Of a stretch of 64,000 nt of DNA, positions 54,276 to 64,000 are shown piece after piece. Each line of letters starts with the position of its first letter. Positions within the stretch are counted from its first letter, which is position 1. The notes under the pieces are model-generated. The model was given only the letters and a program-made list of their open reading frames with translations, was not told where the DNA came from and did no database searches. The stretch covers positions 1 through 64,000 of the forward strand of contig NZ_MDDV01000007.1 in the NCBI RefSeq assembly GCF_001854885.1. Direction: 5' to 3'. The position numbers were made by a program, and so were the translations under genes. Source of the stretch: Ensifer sp. LCM 4579 (GTDB lineage Bacteria; Pseudomonadota; Alphaproteobacteria; Rhizobiales; Rhizobiaceae).

Positions 54276-55898
54276 TCAGCTCTTCTCCGCCGCGGCCAAT
54301 CCGTCCGAGCACAAGCCGCCGATAGCCGATCGTATGTCCGCCAAACGATTGGGCGCCACCGAAAAGTGGCGAAGGCCGGCGGCCAGCAGGGCCGGGATGT
54401 GGCGGGGCTCGGAGGCCATCTCGCCGCAGATGCCGACCGGTCTTTTCATCGCGTCGGCAAGCGCCACGCCCTCGGCGATGAGACGGCAGACAGCCGGCGC
54501 GGCGGCATCGTAGAGCTCAGCCACGCTCCGGTCGTCTCTTGCGGCCGCCGCCAGATATTGTGCCAGGTCGTTCGTTCCGAAGGAGAAGAAGGCCGAACGC
54601 GAAAAGCGATCAAGCATCAGCGCCGCCGCCGGGACTTCCACCATCATGCCGATCTCCGGCATGCGCGTTTGCGCCCCGCGCCTGACGAGAGCGGCCAATT
54701 CCTCTTCGAAGATCGTCCGCATCGCATCAAGCTCGTCCGGGACCGTCACCATCGGCAGCAGGACGCCGAGCTTGCCGTGCACAGTTGCGCGCAACAGCGC
54801 GCGTGCCTGGAGACGGGCAAGCTCCGGTCGCGCCAGGAGCAACCGTATGCCGCGTAAGCCCATGAAGGACTCGCTCTTCCTGGCTCCAAGGCCCGGCAAT
54901 GTCTTGTCACCGCCGAGATCCAGCATGCGGACGATAACGGGCGCGTCGCCGGCCCAGCGCAATGCCTGCCGATAGATCTCGTAATGCCTTTCCTCGTTGA
55001 AGGCATCCGCGGGCGACGTCATCAGAAACTCGGTGCGCATCAGGCCGATACCGGCGAACAGCGAAGGATCGATGGACTCGAGCTCGAGCGGATCGTTGAC
55101 GATCGCCGACAGGCGGATCGCAACGCCATCGGCGGTCTCGATCGTTCCGTCCGCTCGAGGCGGCGCAGCCGGCCCCGCTTCAGCCATTCTGGATTTCGCC
55201 TCGCGAATGCGCGCATCTTCCGGCGCGATGACGACTCGCCCCTCATTCGCATCGACGAGCAGGCGCGCGCCATCGGCGATCTCAAAACGTCCCGTCGCAA
55301 CGATCATGGGCACCGAACGGCTGCGGGCGAGCATCGCCACGTGGCTGGCGGCGCTACCGTCGAAGAGGACGATGCCGCCGCCGGCGGTCCAGTCATGCGC
55401 AAGGAAGAGGCTAGGCTGCAGGTCCTTGCCGACGAAGACCGAACCCGGCGCGAAATCCTCCGGCGCGCGGCCGGTCAATGCGCCGAGGACGCGATTGCGG
55501 ATATCGACGACGTCGGCCGCGCGGGCGCGGAGCTGCTCGTCGGGCGCCTCCTCGATACCGGCGATATAGTGGTCCAGCGCCGCGACCCAGCCGAGCGCGG
55601 CGCCATCTCCCGCGAGAATCCGCTCCTCGGCCATTTCGACGAGCACAGGGTCCAGCAGCATCTCGATCTGGAAATCGAGAATGCCGGCGCTCTCCTCGTC
55701 CGACCGGCCTACCAGCGCCTTCAACTCCGCGATGGCGGCGGCGACGGCCTGACGCAGCTTTTCGCGGTCCGCGGCCGGGCTATCGCCCGGCGGCAGCGCA
55801 TCGGCGGCAGCTTCCACGGCGAGATGGACGATCCCGACCGCAACGCCCGGAGACGCGCAGACCCCTTGTATTTCACGTATTTCAAGCGCTTCGGCCAT
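54276..55898 (-). CDS. ptsI: PTS enzyme I (phosphoenolpyruvate-protein phosphotransferase)
   Basis: 540 residues, complete EI: HPr-binding/phosphohistidine domain with H186 in DGSAASHVAMLARS, and the PEP-binding C-terminal barrel (LMRTEFLMTS, MLDLGGDKTLPGL, FFSFGTNDLAQY, catalytic cysteine in GICGEMASEP). E. coli DhaM carries only a truncated EI domain, whereas here a full EI is encoded separately. It would start a dedicated phosphorelay to the DhaM EIIA domain. Start at 55898 overlaps the HPr gene by 17 nt. Confidence 0.92.
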   Translation of the reverse strand: MAEALEIREIQGVCASPGVAVGIVHLAVEAAADALPPGDSPAADREKLRQAVAAAIAELKALVGRSDEESAGILDFQIEMLLDPVLVEMAEERILAGDGAALGWVAALDHYIAGIEEAPDEQLRARAADVVDIRNRVLGALTGRAPEDFAPGSVFVGKDLQPSLFLAHDWTAGGGIVLFDGSAASHVAMLARSRSVPMIVATGRFEIADGARLLVDANEGRVVIAPEDARIREAKSRMAEAGPAAPPRADGTIETADGVAIRLSAIVNDPLELESIDPSLFAGIGLMRTEFLMTSPADAFNEERHYEIYRQALRWAGDAPVIVRMLDLGGDKTLPGLGARKSESFMGLRGIRLLLARPELARLQARALLRATVHGKLGVLLPMVTVPDELDAMRTIFEEELAALVRRGAQTRMPEIGMMVEVPAAALMLDRFSRSAFFSFGTNDLAQYLAAAARDDRSVAELYDAAAPAVCRLIAEGVALADAMKRPVGICGEMASEPRHIPALLAAGLRHFSVAPNRLADIRSAIGGLCSDGLAAAEKS

Positions 55899-56226
55899 GC
55901 TTCTTTTCTTCATCGAAGTCGCGCTCGACAAGCGCCTGGAGGGCATGGATCGCTTCTGCCGCACGCAGCCCGCGGGTTCGAATCTTCAGAATCGATCCCC
56001 TGCGAATCCGGGCTCCCATGATCTTGACGATGCTCTTGCCGTTCAGCCACACATGGCTGCCATTGACTTCGATCTCGACGGTGCAGGGGAACGACTTCGC
56101 CAGCCGGGTGAACGTGACCGACGGGCGGGCGTGCAGCCCGAAGCCGTGCGTCACCTCGATCTCTATCTGGCAGTAGCCCTGTGCATCACCTGCCGCCGGC
56201 GCTTGCTGTCGCGACCTGTTGTCCAT
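55882..56226 (-). CDS. HPr-like phosphocarrier protein
   Basis: 114 residues: HPr fold with H32 in HGFGLHARPS and the second conserved segment GSHVWLNGKSIVKIMGA. It has an N-terminal extension of about 20 residues and a C-terminal tail of about 10 (DFDEEKKHGRSA) compared with the usual 85. It passes phosphate from EI to the EIIA/DhaM protein. Its ATG shares a base with the stop of the EIIA gene. Confidence 0.9.
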   Translation of the reverse strand: MDNRSRQQAPAAGDAQGYCQIEIEVTHGFGLHARPSVTFTRLAKSFPCTVEIEVNGSHVWLNGKSIVKIMGARIRRGSILKIRTRGLRAAEAIHALQALVERDFDEEKKHGRSA

Positions 56227-56624
56227 CACGGCGAAAGCTCCTCCGCGGTCGCCACCACGCGGGCGAGCGCCGCGCCGCCGGAAGCCTCGGCCGCGGCCAT
56301 CACCGCACCCTCCACCAATGGCGCATTGCAAATGACAACCCGGCCGGAGCGCGCTTGGCCGAGCATTTCGATCGCCATCTCGCTATTGGTCTCCGCGCCA
56401 CCGAGATCGACGAAGACGGCGACGCCCGCATCCGACCAGGCCCGTTCGATCGCCGCCAGTATGCTGGCCGCGTTCGTTCCGAGCCCGCCATCGGCGTTGC
56501 CCCCCGCCCAGGCGAGAGGCACGCCGTCGCCGACCATCTGCCGCACCATGTCGGCGGTACCTTCGGCGACAAGCGGGGAATGCGACACGATGACGATGCC
56601 GACATTTGCGGATTTCGAGTTCAT
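56226..56624 (-). CDS. dhaM: DhaM EIIA domain protein
   Basis: 132 residues, EIIA-mannose/DhaM fold: phosphohistidine H15 in GIVIVSHSPLVAEG and VAVFVDLGGAETNSEMAIEM. In E. coli DhaM is one chain of EIIA, HPr and partial EI; here these are three consecutive genes. It phosphorylates ADP bound to DhaL. Overlaps dhaL by 4 nt. Confidence 0.92.
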   Translation of the reverse strand: MNSKSANVGIVIVSHSPLVAEGTADMVRQMVGDGVPLAWAGGNADGGLGTNAASILAAIERAWSDAGVAVFVDLGGAETNSEMAIEMLGQARSGRVVICNAPLVEGAVMAAAEASGGAALARVVATAEELSP

Positions 56625-57226
56625 GCCGGACCTTGCTCCTCCAAGAAACGACAGATCGCTGCCGTCAACAGTGCACAGCTCTTCGCACCTGGATCGATAT
56701 GTCCGATCGACCGTTCGCCAAGGAACCCGGCACGCCCGCGCATCGCTTTCATGCCGAAAGTGAGGCTTGCTGCACGTTCCGCCTCGTCAGCAATGCCTGT
56801 GAGACCCGCGCGCCTTACCACTTCGGCATGCACCGGGTAAAGCACGTCGAGCAGCGTCTTGTCGCCGGCGCCTGCCCGGCCGCGCCGCGCTACGGCGTCG
56901 ATCGCGCGTTCGAGCACGCGCGCAAAGTCGGCGTCCCCGGCCATCTGTCGGCCGATCTCCATCAGGAGCGTCCCATAGAGGGGACCGGCCGCACCGCCGA
57001 TGCTCATGACAAGGGTGAGGCCGATCTCCTCCAGCGCCTTCGGCAAGGGCAGATGCGCGAGCCGGTCCCGCTCGGCATAGACCGCCTCGAAGCCGCGACG
57101 CATGTTGGTGCCATGGTCTCCGTCGCCGATCGCCCTGTCGAGTTCCGAAAGATGATCGGCATTGGCGGCAATCGCCTGATGGCAGGCTTCGATCAACCCG
57201 CCTATGAGCGCTGCATTTGCCGGCAC
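56621..57226 (-). CDS. dhaL: Dihydroxyacetone kinase subunit DhaL
   Basis: 201 residues. ADP/Mg-binding motif AIGDGDHGTNM (D35, D37 and the following histidine), then MSIGGAAGPLYGTLLME and AGAGDKTLLDVLYP. GTG at 57226 with GAAGGG upstream gives the normal length; a GTG three codons earlier is equally possible. It works with DhaK and DhaM. The unit is 58 bp after the fused kinase gene. Confidence 0.9.
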   Translation of the reverse strand: MPANAALIGGLIEACHQAIAANADHLSELDRAIGDGDHGTNMRRGFEAVYAERDRLAHLPLPKALEEIGLTLVMSIGGAAGPLYGTLLMEIGRQMAGDADFARVLERAIDAVARRGRAGAGDKTLLDVLYPVHAEVVRRAGLTGIADEAERAASLTFGMKAMRGRAGFLGERSIGHIDPGAKSCALLTAAICRFLEEQGPA

Positions 57227-57284
57227 GACCAACACCCTTCTGCCACCCCTTGCGAGATCATACACGCACGTTGGGGCACATGCG

Positions 57285-58919
57285 TTAACGAAGCCCCGCT
57301 GCAACTGCGAAGACGGCGGCGACCGCCATCGCGCCCGGATCCGGCACGCCGTCGAGATCCCGCTCTCCGACATAGGAGGCGCGTCCGGCCTTTGCCTTCT
57401 TCATGGCCGAGGTCGCATCGGCGCCGGCCCGCGCTGCCGACGCAGCGGCGGCGAGTCCGCCGGTCTTGAGAGCGCGAAGCGCCGGGTCCAAGGCATCCAC
57501 CATCGTTCGGTCGCCGACCGCAGCCCCGCCGTAGAACGTCATCCGTTCGAGCCCGGCCAGCAGCGCGCTCGCCATGTCCTTCGTATCGGAATGGGCCTTG
57601 GCGGCGGCCGTGAAGAAGATCGAAAGCAACACGCCGCTGGAGCCACCCATGCTGGTGCTGAGAATGCTTCCGATCGATGAAAGCGTCGCGCCGATGTCCT
57701 GCAGCGGTAGCCGTTCGATCTGGGAGAGCACGCTGCGCGAGCCGGTCGCCACAGTTGAACCCGTATCGCCGTCGCCAGCCCTCGCGTCGAGATGGTTGAG
57801 CTCTGCTTCGAGCGAGAGGAGATGATCGCAGATCGCCGCGATCAGCCGATCGACGGCGGGGTCGTGACTGGCCGGCAGCGCTTCTCCGGCAGGCGCGGCG
57901 ACGAACGGCAGAACGACGATGTCGTGCCGGTCGACCGCGGGCATCCATGCATACGGCGCAACCGGTGACTTCAGCGCCGCCTCGCGCTCGGGATCGAGCC
58001 GGATCAGCGAAAGCGAAAAGCCGTTCATGTTGAGCGCCGTCATCATCGGTGCCGGACCGATCGTCAGTTTCACGCGATCGGCCAGCGAAGAGGCAAGCAC
58101 CGTGTGGGCGATCAGGCCCATCTCGATCGGCGGCACGGCGCCAAGATTGTTGAGGAGCAGCGCATAGTCGCCATCCCCGGGCAGGGCTCTGGAAAGCCGC
58201 TCGCACATGGTCGCGACGATGCTGCGCGCCTCCTGCAGCGCGATCCGCTCAGCGCCCGGCTCACCATGGATGCCGAGCCCCAGTTCCCCTTCGTCAGCCC
58301 CGAGCCGCTCCGCATGGGCCTGGCCGGGAATGGAGCAGGACGACAGCGAGACGCCGAGCGAGACGATGCTGCCCGCAGCCGAGCGGGCCGCCGCCGCGAC
58401 GGTATCGAGGTCGGCGCCGCGCTCGGCGAGATGCCCGGCGATCTTGTGCACGAAGAGCGTCCCCGCAACGCCGCGCGGCTGGGCAATGTCGGGCAACGCG
58501 ATATCATCCGCGACGATCACCATCTCGACGCGAAAACCCTCGACTCGCGCCTTCTCCGCCGCAAGCCCGAAGTTAAGGCGGTCGCCAGTGTAGTTCTTGA
58601 CGATCAGCAGGCAGCCCTTCGGGCCCGTGACGGTCCGGATCGCGGTCAGCACCGCATCGACGCTCGGCGAGGCGAAGATCTCACCCGATACGGCCGCGGT
58701 CAGCATGCCGCGCCCGACGAAGCCGGCATGCGAGGGCTCATGGCCCGCGCCGCCGCCCGAGATGACGGCAACCTTCGTCTTGTCCCAGTCGCCGCGCAGG
58801 ACGACTTTAATGTCGGGATAGGAGTCAAGCCGCGCGAGGCTTCCGGCCGGCGCCGTCTGCAGCAGGCCATCCAGCGCTTCGGTGACGATATCTTCCCTGC
58901 GGTTGAAAAAGTGCTTCAT
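57285..58919 (-). CDS. dak: ATP-type dihydroxyacetone kinase (DhaK-DhaL fusion)
   Basis: 544 residues: DhaK domain (1-330) with GGGAGHEPSHAGFVG and covalent-binding H218 (LGLGIHGEPG), linker, and DhaL domain (about 350-544) with D383/D385 in RAGDGDTGS and SMGGSSGVLLSIFF. Single-chain kinases of this layout use ATP directly. Relatives phosphorylate dihydroxyacetone, glyceraldehyde or tetruloses (erythrulose), so the substrate may be a polyol-derived ketose imported by the ABC system upstream in the operon. Confidence 0.92.
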   Translation of the reverse strand: MKHFFNRREDIVTEALDGLLQTAPAGSLARLDSYPDIKVVLRGDWDKTKVAVISGGGAGHEPSHAGFVGRGMLTAAVSGEIFASPSVDAVLTAIRTVTGPKGCLLIVKNYTGDRLNFGLAAEKARVEGFRVEMVIVADDIALPDIAQPRGVAGTLFVHKIAGHLAERGADLDTVAAAARSAAGSIVSLGVSLSSCSIPGQAHAERLGADEGELGLGIHGEPGAERIALQEARSIVATMCERLSRALPGDGDYALLLNNLGAVPPIEMGLIAHTVLASSLADRVKLTIGPAPMMTALNMNGFSLSLIRLDPEREAALKSPVAPYAWMPAVDRHDIVVLPFVAAPAGEALPASHDPAVDRLIAAICDHLLSLEAELNHLDARAGDGDTGSTVATGSRSVLSQIERLPLQDIGATLSSIGSILSTSMGGSSGVLLSIFFTAAAKAHSDTKDMASALLAGLERMTFYGGAAVGDRTMVDALDPALRALKTGGLAAAASAARAGADATSAMKKAKAGRASYVGERDLDGVPDPGAMAVAAVFAVAAGLR

Positions 58920-58960
58920 CGTTTGTCATCCAATTGCTTCGTCGAATGCTCGCGGCGGCG

Positions 58961-59960
<1,000 letters not shown>

Positions 59961-59968
<8 letters not shown>

Positions 59969-61058
59969 GGCGGGCCTCCTGATAGAGGGACGAGGCGATC
60001 GCTCTGCCCGAAGCGCAGTCGAAGAGGGCGAGCGTTGCCGGATTGAACTCGAGCCCGACGGTCTCTCCGAGCCTGAAGCTGCGGTCGGCCGGGATTCTCG
60101 CCTTGACGATGCCGGAGGCGGTTTCGACGGCAACGACCTGGTTCGTGCCGAGATACTCGCTGCCATAGACGGCGCCGCGAAGACGGGATGCATCGTTGAA
60201 GCGGATATGTTCGGGACGCACGCCGAGCGCCAGTTCACGGGGCCGCACATCCTCGCTCACCTCCGGCACGGGGATATCGATACCGTCGAGAAGGATAGAC
60301 TGCGCTCCCCTGTGCAGGCCCGAATGGAAGCGCATGAAATTCATCGGCGGCGAGCCGATGAAGTCGGCGACATACATCGAGGCCGGCCGATTGTAGATTT
60401 CCTGCGGCGTACCGAACTGCTCGATCACGCCATGATTCATCACCGCGATCTTGTCGGCCATCGCCATGGCTTCATGCTGGTCGTGGGTCACATAGACCGT
60501 CGTCGCATGGATGCGATTGTGCAGTTCGCGCAGTTCGTGGACCATCACTTCGCGGAACTCCGCATCAAGCGTGCCGAGCGGTTCGTCCATCAGGAAGCAT
60601 TTCGGCCGCCGGACGATCGCACGGCCGAGCGCGACGCGCTGCCGGTCGCCGCCGGCGAGCCCCGAAACCGATCGGTCGAGGATCTGGTCGATCCGCAAGA
60701 GCCTCGCGGTTTCCTCGACACGGGCGCGGATTTCGGCCTTGGGCACGCCCTGTGACAGGAGCGGGAAGCCGATGTTCCTGCGCACGTTCATATGCGGATA
60801 GAGCGCGAAGAGCTGGAAGACGAAGGCGATGTCGCGGGCGCTCGCGCGGTTGAAGGTGACGTCCTCGCCATCGAGGTGGATCTTTCCGCTGGTCGGCAGT
60901 TCAAGCCCGGCGATCATCCTGAGTGTCGTCGTCTTGCCACAGCCCGAAGGACCGAGCAGCGCCAGGAATTCGCCATCCTCGACGGTGAAGCTCGAATCCT
61001 CCACGGCAACGAAGTCGCCGAACTGTTTGCGTAGGTTTACGATCTTGATCTCGGACAT
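59961..61058 (-). CDS. Sugar/polyol ABC ATPase 1 (variant signature)
   Basis: 365 residues, MalK type: Walker A GPSGCGKTT, Q loop FQLFALYPHMNV, Walker B CFLMDEPLGTLD, switch VTHDQ and a C-terminal TOBE region. The signature reads SGLAGGDRQR in place of LSGGQQQR, so one composite ATP site may be altered. This fits a heterodimer with the neighbouring canonical ATPase. Confidence 0.9.
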
Positions 61059-61061
61059 TGC

Positions 61062-61274
61062 TCACTCCGGAAACTTCGAAACGATGATGAACAGGACGGT
61101 TCCAGCCAGAAGCATGGCGAGCGAATAGGTGTAGAGCGTCAGCAAGAACGGCTGGAACAGCATCAGGAAGCCGCTGGCGATCAGGACAGTCGCAATATTT
61201 TCCATCGGGCCGCGCCGCAGAAAGAACGGCCGCTTCTGCCGGGATGCACGGGTCATTTCTTGCGGGCTCGTCAT
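61062..61274 (-). CDS. Small membrane protein of the ABC operon
   Basis: 70 residues: a basic N-terminus (RASRQKRPFFLRRG) and two hydrophobic segments (IATVLIASGFLMLFQPFLL and TYSLAMLLAGTVLFIIVSKF). It overlaps the permease gene by 4 nt and is 3 bp before the ATPase gene. In position it matches GlpU (DUF2160) of the glycerol transporter, though the sequence does not look like DUF2160. Probably a transporter accessory subunit. Confidence 0.75.
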   Translation of the reverse strand: MTSPQEMTRASRQKRPFFLRRGPMENIATVLIASGFLMLFQPFLLTLYTYSLAMLLAGTVLFIIVSKFPE

Positions 61275-62227
61275 TTGCGTACCGCTCCGAAGGTGATGCC
61301 GCGCAGCAACTGCTTGCGCAGGATGATGGTGAAGACGAGGATCGGCACCAGGAAGATCGTCGTGCCCGCGGCAACTGCCGGCCAGTCCTGGCCGCCCTCG
61401 CCGATGATCGTCGGTATGAATGGCGGCGCGGTCTGCGCAGAACCCGAGGTCAGGAGCACCGCGAAGGCATATTCGTTCCAGGCGAAGATTAGGCAGAAGA
61501 TCGCGGTGGCGGCGATGCCGGTCGTCGCCTGTGGCAGCACGACCTTCCAGAAGGCGTGCAGGCGGGTATAGCCGTCGATCATCGCGGCTTCCTCGTATTC
61601 GCGCGGGATCTCGTCGATGAAACCCTTGAGAAGCCAGACGGCGAGCGAGACGTTGACGGCGGTGTAGAGCAGGATCATGCCGAGCGCCGTGTCGGATAGG
61701 CCGAACTGGCGGTACATGAGGTAGATCGGGATCGCGACCGCGATCGGCGGCATCATCCGGGTCGAGAGGATGAAGAACAGGAGATCGTCGGCAAGCGGCA
61801 CGCGGAACCGCGAGAAGCCATAGGCGGCAAGCGTTCCGAGCGAGACGGCGAGGAAGGTCGAGCCGAAAGCGATGATGAGCGAATTGCCGAAGCGCGGCCA
61901 GTAATTCGACGGCCCGGCGATCACCATGTTGCGGCTGCGCGTGATCTCATCGCAGGTGCCGGTCGCCGGCGGCAAGGACTGGATATAATCCGGCGTCTGC
62001 CGTGTGCGCGTGGTGAAAAGGTTGCAATAGCCCTCGAGCGTCGGCGTGAACACGATCTTCGGCGGGTAGCTGATCGAGTCCGGTGGGGACTTTATGCTCG
62101 TGAGAAAGATCCAGGCCAGCGGGATCATCGTCACGAGTGCATAGAGGATGACGATCACGCCGGCGATGCGCTTGACGGTCGGCGTCGGCTCGACCACGGA
62201 ATGGGCGCTGGTGTTGACCGAACTCAT
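61271..62227 (-). CDS. Sugar/polyol ABC permease (MalG type)
   Basis: 318 residues, six helices, with the cytoplasmic EAA loop EYEEAAMIDGYTRLHAFWKV. An unusually long periplasmic loop (about residues 55-125, with cysteines in GYCNLF and GTCDEI) follows helix 1, as in permeases of this subgroup. Overlaps the upstream permease by 4 nt. Confidence 0.9.
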   Translation of the reverse strand: MSSVNTSAHSVVEPTPTVKRIAGVIVILYALVTMIPLAWIFLTSIKSPPDSISYPPKIVFTPTLEGYCNLFTTRTRQTPDYIQSLPPATGTCDEITRSRNMVIAGPSNYWPRFGNSLIIAFGSTFLAVSLGTLAAYGFSRFRVPLADDLLFFILSTRMMPPIAVAIPIYLMYRQFGLSDTALGMILLYTAVNVSLAVWLLKGFIDEIPREYEEAAMIDGYTRLHAFWKVVLPQATTGIAATAIFCLIFAWNEYAFAVLLTSGSAQTAPPFIPTIIGEGGQDWPAVAAGTTIFLVPILVFTIILRKQLLRGITFGAVRK

Positions 62228-63234
62228 CTCTGTTTCACCTTGTTTAGCGCTTTGACGTAGATGTTGGCGAGACCGAACACCGCGACGAAAAGGATGATTG
62301 CGAAGGCGGAGGATCGACCGGTGAGCCAGCTTTCGAAGGCTTCGCGCTTCAGCGTGATCGATGCCACCTCGGTGGTCGAACCGGGTCCGCCGCCGGTCAG
62401 CAGCATCACCATGTCGAACATCTTGAAGTTCTCGATGCCGCGGAAGAGCACTGCCAGCATGATGAAGGGCAGGGCCATCGGCACGGTGATCGACCAGAAT
62501 TGCCGCCAGGCCGAGGCGCGATCGACCTCCGCCGCCTCGTAGATGTAGTCGGGTATGGATCTGAGGCCGGCGAGGCAGATCAGCATCACGTAAGGGGTCC
62601 ACATCCAGGTATCGACGACGATAATCGCCCAGGGTGCGAGCGTCACCGAGCCGAGCATCTCGAAGGAGGACGGCGGGATCCCTGAGAAGAACGAGACGAT
62701 ATAATTGAAGAGGCCGATCTGAGGCTGGTACAGGAAGCGCCAGAAGTTTCCGACCACGGCCGGCGACAGCATCATCGGAATGAGGATGACCGTCGTCCAG
62801 AAGGCGTGGCCGCGGAACTTGCGGTCGATGAGATAGGCGAGCGCGAAGCCGATGACCGTCTGGAAGAGAATCGTCCAGAAGACGAAATGCGCCGTCGTCT
62901 GCATGGCGATCCAGATGTCCGGATCGTTCAGCACCCGCTGGTAGTTGCGCAAACCGACACCGACGACTTCGGCATTGGGACGGTTCGCACGGAAATTCGT
63001 GAAGGACAGATAAACCGCCCAGATCAGCGGGAAGATATTGATCGCCAGCAGCAAGGCGATGGTCGGCGTGATGAACAGCCAGGCGATTGCGCGATCGGAA
63101 AGGCCGCGCACCCGGGCCGCGATCGTCGTCGGCGTGGAGCGGGCGAGCATTTCAGCGGATCGCTCGGCGATGGTGGAAGGGGCATCGGTCACTGACGTCA
63201 CCTGAATTGGGAAGGGTTCGGGGCGCGCGTTCAA
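62224..63234 (-). CDS. Sugar/polyol ABC permease (MalF type)
   Basis: 336 residues with six helices (AIAWLFITPTIALLLAINIF first) and EAA loop YEAAEVDRASAWRQFWSITV. The N-terminal 40 residues are polar. It lies 39 bp after the binding-protein gene and begins the tightly overlapping part of the operon. Confidence 0.9.
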   Translation of the reverse strand: MNARPEPFPIQVTSVTDAPSTIAERSAEMLARSTPTTIAARVRGLSDRAIAWLFITPTIALLLAINIFPLIWAVYLSFTNFRANRPNAEVVGVGLRNYQRVLNDPDIWIAMQTTAHFVFWTILFQTVIGFALAYLIDRKFRGHAFWTTVILIPMMLSPAVVGNFWRFLYQPQIGLFNYIVSFFSGIPPSSFEMLGSVTLAPWAIIVVDTWMWTPYVMLICLAGLRSIPDYIYEAAEVDRASAWRQFWSITVPMALPFIMLAVLFRGIENFKMFDMVMLLTGGGPGSTTEVASITLKREAFESWLTGRSSAFAIILFVAVFGLANIYVKALNKVKQR

Positions 63235-63273
63235 GACGGCCCGGACTTCGCAGCCGGGCCGTTTAAGATGAGC

Positions 63274-64000
63274 CTAGAGCTTGCCTTCGTCCTCGAAGAT
63301 TTCCTTCCAGTCGTTGACCAGAGCGTCGAGCGCCTCCTGCGCCGTCCCCTTGTCGGCCACGACATAGTCATGCAGACGCTTCTGCATGGCCTGCAGCAGA
63401 ATCGCGTAGGACGGCTCCTGCCAGAAGTCCTGCACCTGGTTCATCGCCATGAGGAAATCGGCCGCGAAGGGCTGGCTGTCCTTGAACGACGGATCGTTCA
63501 GGACGGCCTTGTGCACGGCATAGCCGCCGAGCGCCCACCACTTCTTCTGGACGTCAGGCTGGGCGAACCATTTGATATAGGCGAGCGCGCCGTCCATGTT
63601 GTCGGTGTTGGCGACGACCGAGATGCCCTGGCCGCCGAGCGTCGAGGCGGCGACTTTCTGCTTCGGATTGACGAAGAAGCCGATCTTGTCTCCGCCCACG
63701 TTCTCGTCCTTGTAGAGGCCGGGAAAGAAGGCGAACCAGTTCATCGCCATAGCCACCTGACCGGATTTGAAAGCATCGAGACCCTCGCCCATGTAGCTGT
63801 CGGTATAGCCGGGCGGCTGGCAGCATTTGTAGAGCGCCTTGTAGGCCTCGAGGCCTGCGACGGAGTCAGGCGAATTGACCGCGCCGTCCATGTCGTATTT
63901 TCCCGGCGTCTGCTCATATTTGAAGCCGTAGGGATAGAGCGCCGAGGTTGCGCCCATGGTAATGCCTTCGGAGGCGCGCTCGGTGAAGATTGCGGCACCA
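63274..64000 (-). CDS. Sugar/polyol ABC substrate-binding protein (partial)
   Basis: The 3' part (about 241 codons) of a family 1 extracellular solute-binding protein; the 5' end lies beyond the window. Visible: SGQVAMAMNWFAFFPGLYKD, STLGGQGISVVANTDNMDGA and YIKWFAQPDVQKKWWALGGY. GC-rich inverted repeat sequence (GGCCCGGACTTCGCAGCCGGGCC near 63238) follows the stop, a likely processing or attenuation hairpin that would keep the binding protein in excess over the permeases. Confidence 0.9.
   Translation of the reverse strand, partial: GAAIFTERASEGITMGATSALYPYGFKYEQTPGKYDMDGAVNSPDSVAGLEAYKALYKCCQPPGYTDSYMGEGLDAFKSGQVAMAMNWFAFFPGLYKDENVGGDKIGFFVNPKQKVAASTLGGQGISVVANTDNMDGALAYIKWFAQPDVQKKWWALGGYAVHKAVLNDPSFKDSQPFAADFLMAMNQVQDFWQEPSYAILLQAMQKRLHDYVVADKGTAQEALDALVNDWKEIFEDEGKL

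Overview
This 64 kb window looks like part of a Sinorhizobium/Ensifer-type alphaproteobacterial genome, most likely an accessory replicon or chromid. The evidence is high GC with rhizobial codon use, a 111-bp nested palindrome of the RIME type between two ku genes, a second rhizobial-looking intergenic hairpin near 37.6 kb, several Ku paralogues with LigD, and long ABC-transporter/catabolic operons. I see no rRNA, tRNA, CRISPR array, prophage or replication origin. The genus assignment is inference from these traits, not from a database search.

Layout. 0.5-1.9 kb: a divergent Rrf2 regulator and methyltransferase sharing a palindromic operator. 2.1-6.6 kb: non-homologous end joining (ku-ligD, then a convergent second ku). 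6.8-8.5 kb: a dioxygenase/hydrolase pair of the hydroquinone-detoxification type. 8.5-15.4 kb: a VapBC-type toxin-antitoxin pair whose toxin 3' end occurs four times, bounding three cargo blocks (hydrolase, oxidoreductase and IS66 scar; RidA/TetR; a nucleotidyltransferase). 15.3-21 kb: a CecR-YbhGFSR type drug-efflux operon. 21-27 kb: an HPP-CBS membrane protein, a LuxR-type regulator, IS remnants, two unknown exported or membrane proteins and an intact IS5-family transposase.

27.4-31.1 kb holds a 958-residue exported protein made of four divergent repeats, a truncated secreted protein and an hlyD remnant. 31.2-36 kb is a PepSY, cytochrome b561 and two-component operon, divergent from an eptA lipid A phosphoethanolamine transferase, with matching 11-bp-period operator boxes between them. 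36-38.7 kb has small housekeeping-like genes (phosphatase, HAD hydrolase, two rhizobial hypotheticals). 39.1-45.6 kb is a GntR-controlled catabolic locus: flavin dehydrogenase, SDR and a complete polar-amino-acid-type ABC transporter.

45.8-52.5 kb is a likely flavin-based trans-membrane electron transfer module: ApbE flavin transferase, a PepSY-flavodoxin-FNR fusion reductase, a DUF2271 protein with an ApbE-type acceptor motif, an acidic exported protein, a PepSY protein, and a two-component system. Two 49-bp operators of identical geometry lie at the two promoters. 52.7-64 kb is one long leftward operon: a sugar/polyol ABC transporter with two ATPases, an ATP-type fused DhaKL kinase, and a full PTS-type dihydroxyacetone kinase set (DhaL, DhaM-EIIA, HPr, complete EI, DhaK) plus a small HTH-like protein.

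The best candidates for something not well described are the vapC 3'-end insertion hotspot, the regulated flavinylation module, the four-repeat exported protein, and the polyol operon that carries both kinase types with its own phosphorelay.
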